From the NCBI RefSeq assembly GCF_019857225.1, contig NZ_JAFJSY010000006.1, forward strand, positions 124,001 through 188,000: DNA of 64,000 nt, written 5' to 3'. The notes beneath the pieces were generated by a model that saw only the letters and a program-made list of their open reading frames with translations, did no database searches and had not been told where the DNA came from. The DNA is from Streptomyces plumbidurans (lineage in GTDB: Bacteria; Actinomycetota; Actinomycetes; Streptomycetales; Streptomycetaceae). Position numbers and translations under genes: made by a program. Below are positions 8,674 to 16,987 of the stretch, piece by piece; the stretch's first letter is position 1, and each line of letters begins with the position of its first letter.

Positions 8674-8710
8674 CAAGCCATTGGACTGTTGGTATGACTT
8701 TAAGCCATTG
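8674..8710. promoter_or_regulatory. Operator-like region between class II aldolase and gntR
   Basis: AAGCCATTG occurs twice, at 8675-8683 and 8702-8710, 27 bp apart. TTGGTATGAC at 8689-8698 lies between the copies. The latter matches half of the TGGT-N3-ACCA motif found elsewhere in the island and recurs in front of the ferredoxin reductase gene. Autoregulation by the GntR protein is inferred. Confidence 0.5.
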
Positions 8711-8756
8711 CGTAGGATGACGTCAACGGACCCTCTGACCATGGGACAATGCGCGC

Positions 8757-9545
8757 ATGCCATCGCGACCGAGCCAGCCTCAAGGCGCTGAGAACGGCGG
8801 AACGACGCCTGCCAGGAAGACCGCCCCCGCGGACGGTCTGTTCAAGGCGGTCTCCTCCAGCCGTGTCTCCCAGCTGATCGTGGAGCAGATCAAGCTGCTG
8901 CTGAAGGAAGAGCGTCTGCAACCGGGCGATCGGCTCCCCAGTGAACGCGAGCTGTGCGTGCAGTTCGGCGTCAGCCGGGTGACCGTGCGCGAAGCCCTGC
9001 GCAGCCTGGAGGCCAGCGGCCTGGTCGAGATCCGGGTCGGTGCCCGTGGTGGCGCGTTCGTGACGGCGCCGTCCTCGCAGCGGGTCGGGGAGGGTCTCGC
9101 CGATCTGCTGTCCCTGTCGCCGCTGACCGCGGCCGAGGTCACCGAGGCGCGCATCGTCTTCGAGCTCGGCATCGTGCCCCTGGTCGTCGAGCGCGCCACC
9201 GACGAGGACATCGAGAGTCTGCGCGCCCTGTGCGACGAGCACGCCGAAGCGGTGAAGCAGGGCGTGTACGACATGGAGATGTCGGCCGACTTCCACACCC
9301 GTGTCGCGGCCTGCACGCACAACACCGCGATCGAGATGCTCGTCCAGTCCTTCCACGGCCCCCTGCTCATGAGCCTGCGCGAGGCCCAGAGCGTCGAGCC
9401 GCAGATGGGTCAGCAGGGCTCCAAGGAGCACCGCAAGTTCGTGGACGCCGTGGCGGCGCGTGACGTCGAGACCGCCTCGGACATCATGCGGACGCACATC
9501 CGGCGCACCGCCTCGCGCGTGAAGGGCGGCGGCGCAGGCAAGTGA
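8757..9545 (+). CDS. GntR family transcriptional regulator (FadR subfamily, FCD domain)
   Basis: A 262-aa regulator with a winged helix-turn-helix at residues 35-104 (LPSERELCVQFGVSRVTVRE) and an all-helical FCD ligand domain from about 125. Candidate metal-binding histidines of the FCD domain are in SADFHTRV, SKEHRKF and MRTHIRRT. FCD regulators commonly sense carboxylic acids and repress catabolic operons. It is the only regulator gene in the 6.7-34.2 kb island and is divergent from the class II aldolase unit. It is therefore the likely ligand-responsive controller of the repeated TGGT-N3-ACCA sites (inference). A rho-independent terminator follows. Confidence 0.93.
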   Translation: MPSRPSQPQGAENGGTTPARKTAPADGLFKAVSSSRVSQLIVEQIKLLLKEERLQPGDRLPSERELCVQFGVSRVTVREALRSLEASGLVEIRVGARGGAFVTAPSSQRVGEGLADLLSLSPLTAAEVTEARIVFELGIVPLVVERATDEDIESLRALCDEHAEAVKQGVYDMEMSADFHTRVAACTHNTAIEMLVQSFHGPLLMSLREAQSVEPQMGQQGSKEHRKFVDAVAARDVETASDIMRTHIRRTASRVKGGGAGK

Positions 9546-9573
9546 GCCGGATCCGCGTGATCCACAACTGATC

Positions 9574-9607
9574 GAGTCCCGGGTCCGGTTGGGTCCGGGA
9601 CTCTTTT
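9574..9607 (+). terminator. Rho-independent terminator after gntR
   Basis: GAGTCCCGG (9574-9582) pairs with CCGGGACTC (9595-9603) and is followed by TTTT. It separates the regulator from the bicupin gene downstream. Confidence 0.85.
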
Positions 9608-9627
9608 GTGTCCTGCACTAAGGCATT

Positions 9628-9640
9628 ATGGTTAGACCAT
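9628..9640. promoter_or_regulatory. Perfect TGGT-N3-ACCA operator before bicupin 1
   Basis: ATGGTTAGACCAT is a perfect 5-3-5 palindrome 44 bp before the bicupin start. It overlaps a possible TATGGT -10 element, so binding would block transcription. Two CAGTCATT direct repeats follow at 9641 and 9651. It is the clearest member of the motif family in this island. Confidence 0.7.
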
Positions 9641-9683
9641 CAGTCATTGGCAGTCATTCATTCAGTGATCCATCGGAGGCACC

Positions 9684-10694
9684 ATGGGCAAGAAGGGACG
9701 CGTCTTCGTCCGCGGCCTGACCTCGGAGACATACGGGCTCGGGGAGTTCCGCCGAAGGCAGCTGGCCGTCAAGCGCGTGCGCGACGACTCGGTGGTCGTC
9801 GACGACGCGAAGGTGGCCCACTCCGGCGACAGCGAGAAGTCCCGGACGTGGTGGCGGGTCGGCCCGGGCGACGAGGAGTTCCTCACCCAGACGATCCAGG
9901 TCCACTTCGTCGAACTGCCGCCGCAGTCCAGCAACCACGGACACGGCCACCAGAACGAGGCGGCCTTCTACATCCTCGAGGGCCGCGGCTACGAGATCCA
10001 CGACGACCAGCGCTACGACTGGACCAAGGACGACCTCGTCTTCGTCCACACCGACTCCGTGCACCGCCACTTCAACCCCTACGACGAGACCGCGACCGCC
10101 CTGGTGGTAAAGGCCAAGAGCACCTGGATGTTCATGGGCCTGCTGCAGCAGGGCCGCAGCGGACCGGTCGAGCGTGAGACCGAGTTCGGGCCCCGCGAGG
10201 ACTGGTCGCGGATCTGGACGCCCGGCGTGCTGGACCGCAAGAAGGTCATCAGCCTCGGCGACACCACCTGGGAGAACACCCCGCTCGGCCGCGTCCGCGT
10301 GATGTCCTCGCCCGAGCGCACCGACGCCCGCATCTTCTCCATCGACGCCTTCGAACTCGACATCCCGGCCGGCAGCCGTTCGGGCAAGTACTGGAAGATG
10401 GCCGACGAGGTCTTCTACGTCCTCGACGGCGGCGGCTACGCCCTGCAGTGGGAGGTCGAGGCGGAGATCGCGGAGAAGTACTACGCCCGCATCGCCAAGG
10501 AGCCCACCCGCCACGAGATCACCAAGGGCGACACGCTGTACGTGCCGCAGAACCACGTCTGCCGGCTCTTCGCCCACGACGGCACGCCCCTGAGGGTGCT
10601 GTCGGCACAGAACCGCGTCTTCAAGCACCTCGGCTACGACACGGTGCACTTCCTGGAGGACGCGCCCGAGTACGCGTCGGCGCGAAACGCCTGA
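9684..10694 (+). CDS. Bicupin protein 1 (gentisate-dioxygenase-like fold)
   Basis: Soluble 336-aa protein with two cupin domains. The first carries the metal motif HGHGHQNEAAFYILEGRG near residues 85-102 and a later HRH. The second runs from about 215 with ADEVFYVLDGGGYAL and VPQNHVCRLFAHDG. The architecture resembles gentisate 1,2-dioxygenase and related ring-cleaving bicupins, but the substrate is unknown. It has its own promoter with a perfect operator and a GGAGG ribosome site, and is monocistronic between two hairpins. Two other bicupins lie in the island. Confidence 0.82.
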   Translation: MGKKGRVFVRGLTSETYGLGEFRRRQLAVKRVRDDSVVVDDAKVAHSGDSEKSRTWWRVGPGDEEFLTQTIQVHFVELPPQSSNHGHGHQNEAAFYILEGRGYEIHDDQRYDWTKDDLVFVHTDSVHRHFNPYDETATALVVKAKSTWMFMGLLQQGRSGPVERETEFGPREDWSRIWTPGVLDRKKVISLGDTTWENTPLGRVRVMSSPERTDARIFSIDAFELDIPAGSRSGKYWKMADEVFYVLDGGGYALQWEVEAEIAEKYYARIAKEPTRHEITKGDTLYVPQNHVCRLFAHDGTPLRVLSAQNRVFKHLGYDTVHFLEDAPEYASARNA

Positions 10695-10706
10695 CGGGGC
10701 ATACGA

Positions 10707-10744
10707 GTTCGGCCCCACACCCTTGCGCGAGGGTGTGGGGCCGA
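10707..10744. terminator. Bidirectional hairpin terminator
   Basis: A perfect 16-bp stem, TTCGGCCCCACACCCT with its complement, closes on a TGCGCG loop between the convergent bicupin 1 and AAA+ ATPase genes. Confidence 0.85.
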
Positions 10745-10780
10745 AGCGCTGTCGGGCCGGGTCGGGCTCGCCGGGCCGGG

Positions 10781-11668
10781 TCAGCCTTGCTGCGCCGACG
10801 CCTCCTCTGCGGCCGCGACCAGGTCGTCGAGAGCCAGCAGCGCCGGATCACGCGCCGTCTCCAGTCGCAGCGCGAGCGCCCCATGGACCGTCTTGCGGAT
10901 ACGGCGCCCGTCCAGACCGTGCAGCAGCTTGCCGACCTTCCGGTGCACCGCCGAGTCCTCGGCCAGTGCGGCCAGTTCGGGCCACTGAGCCGCCAGACCG
11001 CGCAGCGAGTCGGCCACGATCAGCGGGACCACCGACTCGTCGGGCAACTCGGTGCGTACGACGAGGTCGGCCCGGGACAGGAACGCCTCGTCGACGGCCT
11101 CGGCGAAGTTGGTCGTCACGACGAGCAGTGTGCCGGGGCGCTGGGCGCGCAGTGCGTCGAGTCCGCTGAGCACGGCGTCCGTCGCCCGGTGCACGTCCAC
11201 CGGATTGGTGTCGAAGGAGGCCGAGTGCCGCCGCACGGCGAGCGCCTCGACCTCGTCCACGAGCACGATCGTGTGCGGACGGCGCGCGGCCAGCTCGGGC
11301 AGGGTCTCCCTGAACAGCCGGGAGACCGACCGCTGGCTCTCGCCGAGCATCTCGCTGGGAAAGGCGTGCGGATCGACCTCGACGAGCGTGGTCGCGCCGT
11401 GCGGGGCCAGCGTGCGCGCCGCGGCCTGCGCGAGGCCCTGGGCCAACGTGGTCTTGCCGGTGCCCGGCGGCCCCGCCAGCACCACCAGGCCGTGCGGTGC
11501 CACGGCCGAGCCGGCGAGCCGCCGCCCGTGCCGGAGCACGAGGACGGCGGTCGCCAACAGCCGTTCCTTCAGCCGGTCCTCGACGATCACGGAGTCCCAC
11601 GGCCCGTCATGGTGGTCGGCGGGCAGCGCATGGATCCCCGCGACGCCGTGCGGCAGTGTCTCGCTCAC
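10781..11668 (-). CDS. AAA+ ATPase resembling Pch2/TRIP13
   Basis: AAA+ ATPase of 295 aa with Walker A GPPGTGKTT (66-74), Walker B IVLVDEVEAL (134-143), sensor-1 in VVTTNF (N187) and FLSRAD near 196-201. The layout (DSVIVEDRLKERLL before the P-loop, EVDPHAFPSEMLGES after it, then NPVDVHRATDAVLSGLD) resembles the Pch2/TRIP13 group of HORMA remodellers. No HORMA protein or CD-NTase is nearby. It is the last gene of an eight-gene operon and lies 16 bp after a bicupin gene, so a chaperone-like or reactivating role toward that enzyme is the simplest reading (inference). Confidence 0.85.
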   Translation of the reverse strand: MSETLPHGVAGIHALPADHHDGPWDSVIVEDRLKERLLATAVLVLRHGRRLAGSAVAPHGLVVLAGPPGTGKTTLAQGLAQAAARTLAPHGATTLVEVDPHAFPSEMLGESQRSVSRLFRETLPELAARRPHTIVLVDEVEALAVRRHSASFDTNPVDVHRATDAVLSGLDALRAQRPGTLLVVTTNFAEAVDEAFLSRADLVVRTELPDESVVPLIVADSLRGLAAQWPELAALAEDSAVHRKVGKLLHGLDGRRIRKTVHGALALRLETARDPALLALDDLVAAAEEASAQQG

Positions 11669-11684
11669 CGCGTGCCGCCCCCGT

Positions 11685-12752
11685 TCACGGCCACGTGGGG
11701 CGCGTCAGCGCCGGCCACTGGATCGTCGACGGATCGCCGGCCTGCGCGTCGCGGATGTGGTCCGGCGGCTCCTCGAACAGCACCAGCGGATCGCACAACG
11801 CCCGCATGGTCTCCAGCAGGCTGTCGAACATATGGATGCGGACCACCTTGGCGGTCTGTTCCGGGTGGGAGTTGATGTGCTGGTGCCACAGGAAGTGGTC
11901 GACGACGATGATGTCGCCCTTCTTCCACGGGTGCTTCTCGCCGCCCTCCGGCTCGGTGCCCAGATAGCTCTCGCCCGAGCCCTCGACCACGTACAGCCAG
12001 GCCTCGCCCGGGTGCCGGTGCATCGACTGGGCGCGGCCCGGGCCGATCTCGAACATCGCCATGGTGATGCCGGAGGCCTGGTAGCCGATGGCGCGGTCGA
12101 GCAGGAAGGTCGTCCGGGTGCCGCGCGGGGTGTTGCGCAGTTCCAGCTCGTCCCAGCTGGTGTGCAGCCGGCCCGAGCGGCGGGCCTCCTGGTCGCGGGC
12201 GAGCCTGCGCAGCCGGTTGGCGTACGGGTCTGCGCCGTCGCGGCCGGGGGAGAAGGCGGGACGCGGCGGCAGCTCGGAGACCGGGGTGTGCCCGGCGTCC
12301 TCGATCACGGCCATGCCCATCGTCTCCAGCAGCGGCGCGCACGAGAAGGTGAGGTAACGCGTCGTCGTGTCACCGTCGTTGCCGCTGCGGTGCCAGGCCC
12401 AGGCCGGAAGGTGCAGCGAGTCGCCGGGGCCCCAGTCGACGCGCCTGCCGTCGATCTCGGTCCAGCCCCAGCCGGCCACGACGAACACCATGGCGTCCCA
12501 CGAGTGCCGGTGCAGCGTGGTCGTCGTCCCCGGGTCGATCTCGTGAGCGAGCGCGTCCATGGTGCGGGTCGGCCGGTCGCCGTCGGCACCGACGTAGACG
12601 CCCACCCGGCTGCCCCGTTCCGTGGGGTGCATCTCGACGTCTTCCAGCGCGACGATCGTGCGGTGGGTCTTGCGCCACTCCTCGATGAAGGCGGCGCGTC
12701 GTCGTTTCTGGACGTGGTAGTGGGTGACTTCGGTCGTGGTGTGCGTACTCAA
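11685..12752 (-). CDS. Bicupin protein 2
   Basis: Two-cupin cytoplasmic protein of about 355 aa. Domain 1 carries LHRHSWDAMVFVVAGWG and LPAWAWHRSG; domain 2 carries MHRHPGEAWLYVVEGSGES and HFLWHQHINSHPEQ. Metal-binding histidines are kept in both. The TTG at 12752 is chosen because GGGAGACACC sits just before it; a TTG four codons upstream (12764) lacks such a site. Likely a metal-dependent dioxygenase or isomerase of the catabolic route; the substrate is unknown. It follows the MFS gene and is directly followed by the AAA+ ATPase gene. Confidence 0.82.
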   Translation of the reverse strand: MSTHTTTEVTHYHVQKRRRAAFIEEWRKTHRTIVALEDVEMHPTERGSRVGVYVGADGDRPTRTMDALAHEIDPGTTTTLHRHSWDAMVFVVAGWGWTEIDGRRVDWGPGDSLHLPAWAWHRSGNDGDTTTRYLTFSCAPLLETMGMAVIEDAGHTPVSELPPRPAFSPGRDGADPYANRLRRLARDQEARRSGRLHTSWDELELRNTPRGTRTTFLLDRAIGYQASGITMAMFEIGPGRAQSMHRHPGEAWLYVVEGSGESYLGTEPEGGEKHPWKKGDIIVVDHFLWHQHINSHPEQTAKVVRIHMFDSLLETMRALCDPLVLFEEPPDHIRDAQAGDPSTIQWPALTRPTWP

Positions 12753-12799
12753 GGTGTCTCCCAACAGGCCGAATAAAGCGGGGAGTTCGAGGTGCGGTT

Positions 12800-14029
12800 T
12801 CAGGAGGTGGCGGGCTCAGGGCGGGGCACGCTGTACTCGCGGACGGTGCGGCTGCGCACCGCGCTGACCGCGGAGACAGCCGTCGGCACCAGGCCGCCGA
12901 CGGTCAGCGCCGCGATGGGGCCGACGGCGCCCGCGAACAGACCCATCACCGAGTCGCCGATCGCGGGACCACCGCGCGAGCACATCTGGTAGATGGCCGA
13001 GACCCGGCCGCGCAGTTCGTCGGGGGTCTCCACCTGTACGGCGGCATGGCGGACGGTGGTCGCGACCGCGTCCGCCGCGCCCAGGAGGAGGGCCATGACG
13101 ATGGCGACGGCGAACACCCGCGCCTGCGCCAGGCCCACAACTACCACGCCGTACGCGGCCGTTCCCCACAGCACGATCCGTCCGGCACGCGCCGTGCGCA
13201 CCAGCCGGAAGACCCACATCGAGCCGATCAGGGCGCCCGCCGAAGGCGCCGCGGACAGCAGGCCGTAGCCGGTGGCTCCCACATGCAGGACGTCCGCGGC
13301 GAACGCGGGCAGCAGCACCCGGTAGGCGCCGAACACCGTGGCCGTCATGTCCAGGCCCATCAACTGCCAGACCACGGGCCGGTGCGCGACATACCGCACG
13401 CCCTCCCGCAGGCTCTCCAGCAGCGAGCGCCTTCCGGTGTCGGCGACCAGCGGCGGCACGCGCAGCACGGCCAGGACGACGACGAGGGCGGCGTAGGTGA
13501 CGGCGTCGAAGACGTAGACCGCGCCCGGCCCGCCGACCGCGATCAGTACGCCCGCGAACGCCGGCCCGACGAGGACGGCCAGTTCGCGCGACGGGTTGAG
13601 CAGTGCGAACGCCTCGACGAGCCGTTCGCGGGGCACCATCGCCGGGATCAGGGCCTGCCGGGCGGGCTGGTCGAAGGTGGCCGCCGCCGTCGCGAGGAGC
13701 GAGGAGACGACGACCGTCCAGACGGTGGCGGCGCCGGCCAGGGTGATCGCGGCCAGGCCCGCGGACACCAGCAGCGCGATGCCCTGCGTGGCCTGCAGCA
13801 GCCGGCGCCGGTCCAGCCGGTCGGCGTAGATCCCGCCGACCGGTGACAGGACCAGCAGCGCGACGGCCTGGGCGAGGCCCACCAGCCCCACCTGGGCGGT
13901 GGAGCCGGTGAGTTGGTACACCTGGTAGAGATTGGCGGCGACGGCGCCCCGGGTGCCGATCTGGGAGAGGACGACGCCGCTCCAGTAGAGCGTGAAGTCG
14001 CGGTTGCGCAGTACCTGGGGTATCGGCAT
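12800..14029 (-). CDS. MFS transporter (EntS-like drug/proton antiporter type)
   Basis: Integral membrane protein of 409 aa with about 12 hydrophobic helices and the MFS loop motif GGIYADRLDRRRLL after helix 2. The PAxxxLIPAMVPRERLVEA segment is typical of the EntS/MefA branch, whose members mostly export small molecules. It starts 4 bp after the ABC ATPase stop, so it is translated with the importer operon. It could export a toxic intermediate or act as a second carrier; direction cannot be read from the sequence. Confidence 0.88.
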   Translation of the reverse strand: MPIPQVLRNRDFTLYWSGVVLSQIGTRGAVAANLYQVYQLTGSTAQVGLVGLAQAVALLVLSPVGGIYADRLDRRRLLQATQGIALLVSAGLAAITLAGAATVWTVVVSSLLATAAATFDQPARQALIPAMVPRERLVEAFALLNPSRELAVLVGPAFAGVLIAVGGPGAVYVFDAVTYAALVVVLAVLRVPPLVADTGRRSLLESLREGVRYVAHRPVVWQLMGLDMTATVFGAYRVLLPAFAADVLHVGATGYGLLSAAPSAGALIGSMWVFRLVRTARAGRIVLWGTAAYGVVVVGLAQARVFAVAIVMALLLGAADAVATTVRHAAVQVETPDELRGRVSAIYQMCSRGGPAIGDSVMGLFAGAVGPIAALTVGGLVPTAVSAVSAVRSRTVREYSVPRPEPATS

Positions 14030-14032
14030 CGC

Positions 14033-15169
14033 TCAGTCGACCGGGACCAGGGTCACCTTGTCCGGGGCCACGGTGAAGTGGACCTCGGTCCCCGGCGGGA
14101 TCGACAGGTTGGGGTTGGAGCGGTTGCGGATCTCCAGGTCGCCCACGCCCACGATGTGGTCGACGACGTCGCCCATGAAGGCACGGTTGCGGATCGTGCC
14201 GGACCACTCGTTGGGCACGTCGCCGCGCGGCTCGCGGGACAGGTCGACGCACTCGGGCCGGATCGAGATCAGCACCGTGTCACCGATGGCCGGCGTCCGC
14301 TCCACCCCGCGCGCGACCATCCGGCCGTGCGCGGTGTCGGCCTGCACCTCGTCGCCCTTGACCGAAACGACCTTGGCCTCCATGAAGTTGGAGGTGCCGA
14401 TGAACTCGGCGACGAAGCGGGTGGCCGGCTTGGTGTAGATCTCGCGGGGCTTGCCGATCTGCTCGATACGGCCCTGGTTCATCACCGCGATCCGGTTGGA
14501 CATCACCAGCGCCTCGGACTGGTCGTGCGTCACATAGATCGCGGTGAGGTTCAACTCCCGCTGCAATCGCTTGAGTTCGAAGCGCATGGTCTCGCGGAGC
14601 TTGGCGTCCAGGTTGGACAGCGGCTCGTCGAGCAGCATCAGTTCGGGCCGGGTCACCAGGGCGCGGGCCAGGGCGAGGCGCTGCTGCTGGCCGCCGGAGA
14701 GCTTGGTGGCGGGCCGGGACGCGTAGGCACCGAGCTCGATCACGTCGAGGACCTGTCCGACGCGGTCCTCTATCTCCTTTCGGTCGGGGCGTTTGCCGCG
14801 GGGCAGTACGTCCAGCGGGAACGAGACGTTCTTGAAGACCGACATGTGCGGCCAGATCGCGTACGACTGGAAGACCATGCCGAGTCCGCGCCGGTTGGCA
14901 CGCATGTTGATGCCCTGTTTGTGGTCGTAGAGGACCTTGCCGCCGAGCGTCACCCGCCCCTCCGTCGGGCGTTCGAGGCCCGCGACCGAGCGCAGGGTCG
15001 TGGTCTTGCCGCAGCCGGAGGGGCCGAGCAGCGTGAACAGTTCGCCGTCGTGGACCTCGAAGTCGACCCCGCCCACGGCGTACACCCGTGTGCCCGCCCC
15101 GGAACCGCGTTTCGCCTTGCGTCCCGACGTGTCGTCGTAGCTCTTCTTGAGGGATTCGACCGTCAACAT
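14033..15169 (-). CDS. ABC importer ATP-binding subunit (Fe3+/polyamine type, TOBE domain)
   Basis: ABC ATPase of 378 aa. Walker A is LGPSGCGKTTTLRSVAG, the signature is LSGGQQQRLALARAL, and Walker B is LMLLDEPLSNLD with the switch histidine in YVTHDQSEALV. A C-terminal TOBE-like domain starts near residue 280. It belongs to the family energising iron and polyamine/carboxylate importers (FbpC/PotA-like). It lies 18 bp after the fused permease gene and 3 bp before the MFS gene. Confidence 0.93.
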   Translation of the reverse strand: MLTVESLKKSYDDTSGRKAKRGSGAGTRVYAVGGVDFEVHDGELFTLLGPSGCGKTTTLRSVAGLERPTEGRVTLGGKVLYDHKQGINMRANRRGLGMVFQSYAIWPHMSVFKNVSFPLDVLPRGKRPDRKEIEDRVGQVLDVIELGAYASRPATKLSGGQQQRLALARALVTRPELMLLDEPLSNLDAKLRETMRFELKRLQRELNLTAIYVTHDQSEALVMSNRIAVMNQGRIEQIGKPREIYTKPATRFVAEFIGTSNFMEAKVVSVKGDEVQADTAHGRMVARGVERTPAIGDTVLISIRPECVDLSREPRGDVPNEWSGTIRNRAFMGDVVDHIVGVGDLEIRNRSNPNLSIPPGTEVHFTVAPDKVTLVPVD

Positions 15170-15187
15170 CGCTGATGGTTCCTTCGG

Positions 15188-16981
15188 TTAGTTCGCGGAG
15201 TCGTTCTGCAGCCCGAAGCGGGCGCCCAGCCGGTAGGCGACGGAGACCAGCACGACGAGCAGGACGACCATCAGGACGCCCAGGGCGGCCAGGGTGGTGA
15301 ACTGGCCGTTCTCGAACTGCTCCCAGATCAGCACCGACAGCACCTCCTTGCCGGGGCTGTACAGCAGGATCGTGCTGGACAGCTCGCGGAAGGACACGAC
15401 GAGGATGTAGACCCAGCCGGCCAGGATGCCGCCGCTCATCAGCGGCAGCACCACGCGCCGGAAGGTCTGGAACCAGGAGGCGCCCGACACCGCGGCCGAC
15501 TCCTCCAGCTCCGGGGACATCTGCGCCATGGCCGACGACGCGTAGCGCATGCCGTAGGGCAGATAGCGCGTGCAGTACGACACCAGCAGGATCAGCAGCG
15601 TGCCGTAGATCGGCAGCGGCATCCGCAGGTAGACGAACGACAGCGCGAGGCCCAGGACGAGCCCGGGGATGACGATGGGGGTGAACGCCAGCAGGTCCAG
15701 GGCCCGCCGGCCGGGTGCCTTGGTGCGCAGGACGACCCAGGACACGATCGACGTCAGGAGCATCACCGCGGTCGCCGCGCCGAGTCCGACGATCAGCGAG
15801 TTCTTCAGCGCGGTGAAGGCGAGCGGCATGTTGAGTACCTGGCGGTAGTTGGCCAGCGTCATCTGGCTGAGCGTCTTGTGCGTCGGGGCCGCGTAGTACT
15901 TCAGCAGCGAGGCGTAGACGAGGACCGCGACCGGCAGGACGACGGTGAGCAGGAAGTAGAGGATCACTCCCGCGCCCACGAACGGCCGGGCGCGGCCCAG
16001 TTCGACCGGGCGGGGCCGGAAGGCCTTGCCGGTGACCGTCTGGAAGTTGCGCGAGGAGCGCTGCAGCCAAGCCGAGAGCAGCACGCCCGCGGCGGCGATG
16101 ACGAGCAGGCCGATGGCGTACGCCCCGGCGGCTCCGTAGTCGACGGGGTAGGCCCGCAGCACGAAGTAGATCCGGCTGGTGAAGACGTAGATGCCGTTCT
16201 GCAGGCCGAGCAGGCCGGGCACCTCGAAGCTCTCCAGGGACTGCACGAACATCAGCAGTGCCGCCGAGATCATCGCGGGCCGCAGCAGCGGCACCGTGAC
16301 GCGGCGCAGCACGGTGATCCTGCTCGCCCCCGACATGGCGGCGGACTCCTCCAGCGAGGGGTCCATCGCCCGGAAGGCGGCGACCATGAGCAGGAACGCG
16401 ACCGGCGCGAGATGCAGCCCCTGCACCCAGATCATGCCCCACACGCTGTAGATGTTGATCGGCGTGGAGCCGAACAGGGGCTTGAAGACAAGGGCGTTGA
16501 GCAGTCCGCTCGACGGGTCGCCGAGGAAGATCCACGAGGTGGCGTACAGAATGCCGGGCACGATCAGCGGCACCAGCGACGCGGCGAAGAACAGCGCCTT
16601 GAACGGGGTGTCCGTGCGCACCTGGATGTAGGCGAGCGAGGTGCCGAGGACCAGGGCCAGCGCGGCGGCGCCGACCGCGAACCACAGCGAGTTGAGCATC
16701 ATCTCGCCGGACTGCGAGTTGCCGCCGTAGGCCCGTGAGAAGGCGCCGAAGGAGACGCCGTTGCCGTCGGCGCTCAGGAACGTGTCGTGGATCAGATAGC
16801 CCAGCGGCACGACCGCGAGATAGCCGACGATGATCACGGCGCCGCCGACCAGCAGCCCCTGCAGGGACAGCGGGCGGCGCAGCAGGCGAACGAGCCTGCC
16901 GGGACGGGTGACTTCGGGTGGCTGCGGGGCCGGCGCGGGTCCGGCGCCGTCGTCACGTGTGGTGGTGGTCGCGAGGGTCAT
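15188..16981 (-). CDS. ABC importer fused permease (FbpB-like)
   Basis: A 597-aa permease with two BPD-transport halves in one chain, as in FbpB iron-type systems. Each half has an EAA loop: EESAAMSGASRITVLRRV in the first and EESAAVSGASWFQTFRRV in the second. About twelve membrane segments are visible. It sits 6 bp after the first receptor gene and directly before the ATPase gene. The imported compound is probably an anionic catabolic substrate given the surroundings, though iron-type transport cannot be excluded. Confidence 0.92.
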   Translation of the reverse strand: MTLATTTTRDDGAGPAPAPQPPEVTRPGRLVRLLRRPLSLQGLLVGGAVIIVGYLAVVPLGYLIHDTFLSADGNGVSFGAFSRAYGGNSQSGEMMLNSLWFAVGAAALALVLGTSLAYIQVRTDTPFKALFFAASLVPLIVPGILYATSWIFLGDPSSGLLNALVFKPLFGSTPINIYSVWGMIWVQGLHLAPVAFLLMVAAFRAMDPSLEESAAMSGASRITVLRRVTVPLLRPAMISAALLMFVQSLESFEVPGLLGLQNGIYVFTSRIYFVLRAYPVDYGAAGAYAIGLLVIAAAGVLLSAWLQRSSRNFQTVTGKAFRPRPVELGRARPFVGAGVILYFLLTVVLPVAVLVYASLLKYYAAPTHKTLSQMTLANYRQVLNMPLAFTALKNSLIVGLGAATAVMLLTSIVSWVVLRTKAPGRRALDLLAFTPIVIPGLVLGLALSFVYLRMPLPIYGTLLILLVSYCTRYLPYGMRYASSAMAQMSPELEESAAVSGASWFQTFRRVVLPLMSGGILAGWVYILVVSFRELSSTILLYSPGKEVLSVLIWEQFENGQFTTLAALGVLMVVLLVVLVSVAYRLGARFGLQNDSAN

Positions 16982-16987
16982 CGGCCG

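Noticed and set aside
10781..11668. CBASS-type defence system suggested by the TRIP13-like ATPase
   Set aside because: No HORMA protein, CD-NTase or effector in the window; operon context is transport and catabolism.
14280..16685. 801-codon minus-strand frame over the ABC ATPase and permease
   Set aside because: Shadow frame, rich in Arg, Pro and Gly; the permease and ATPase frames carry all motifs.
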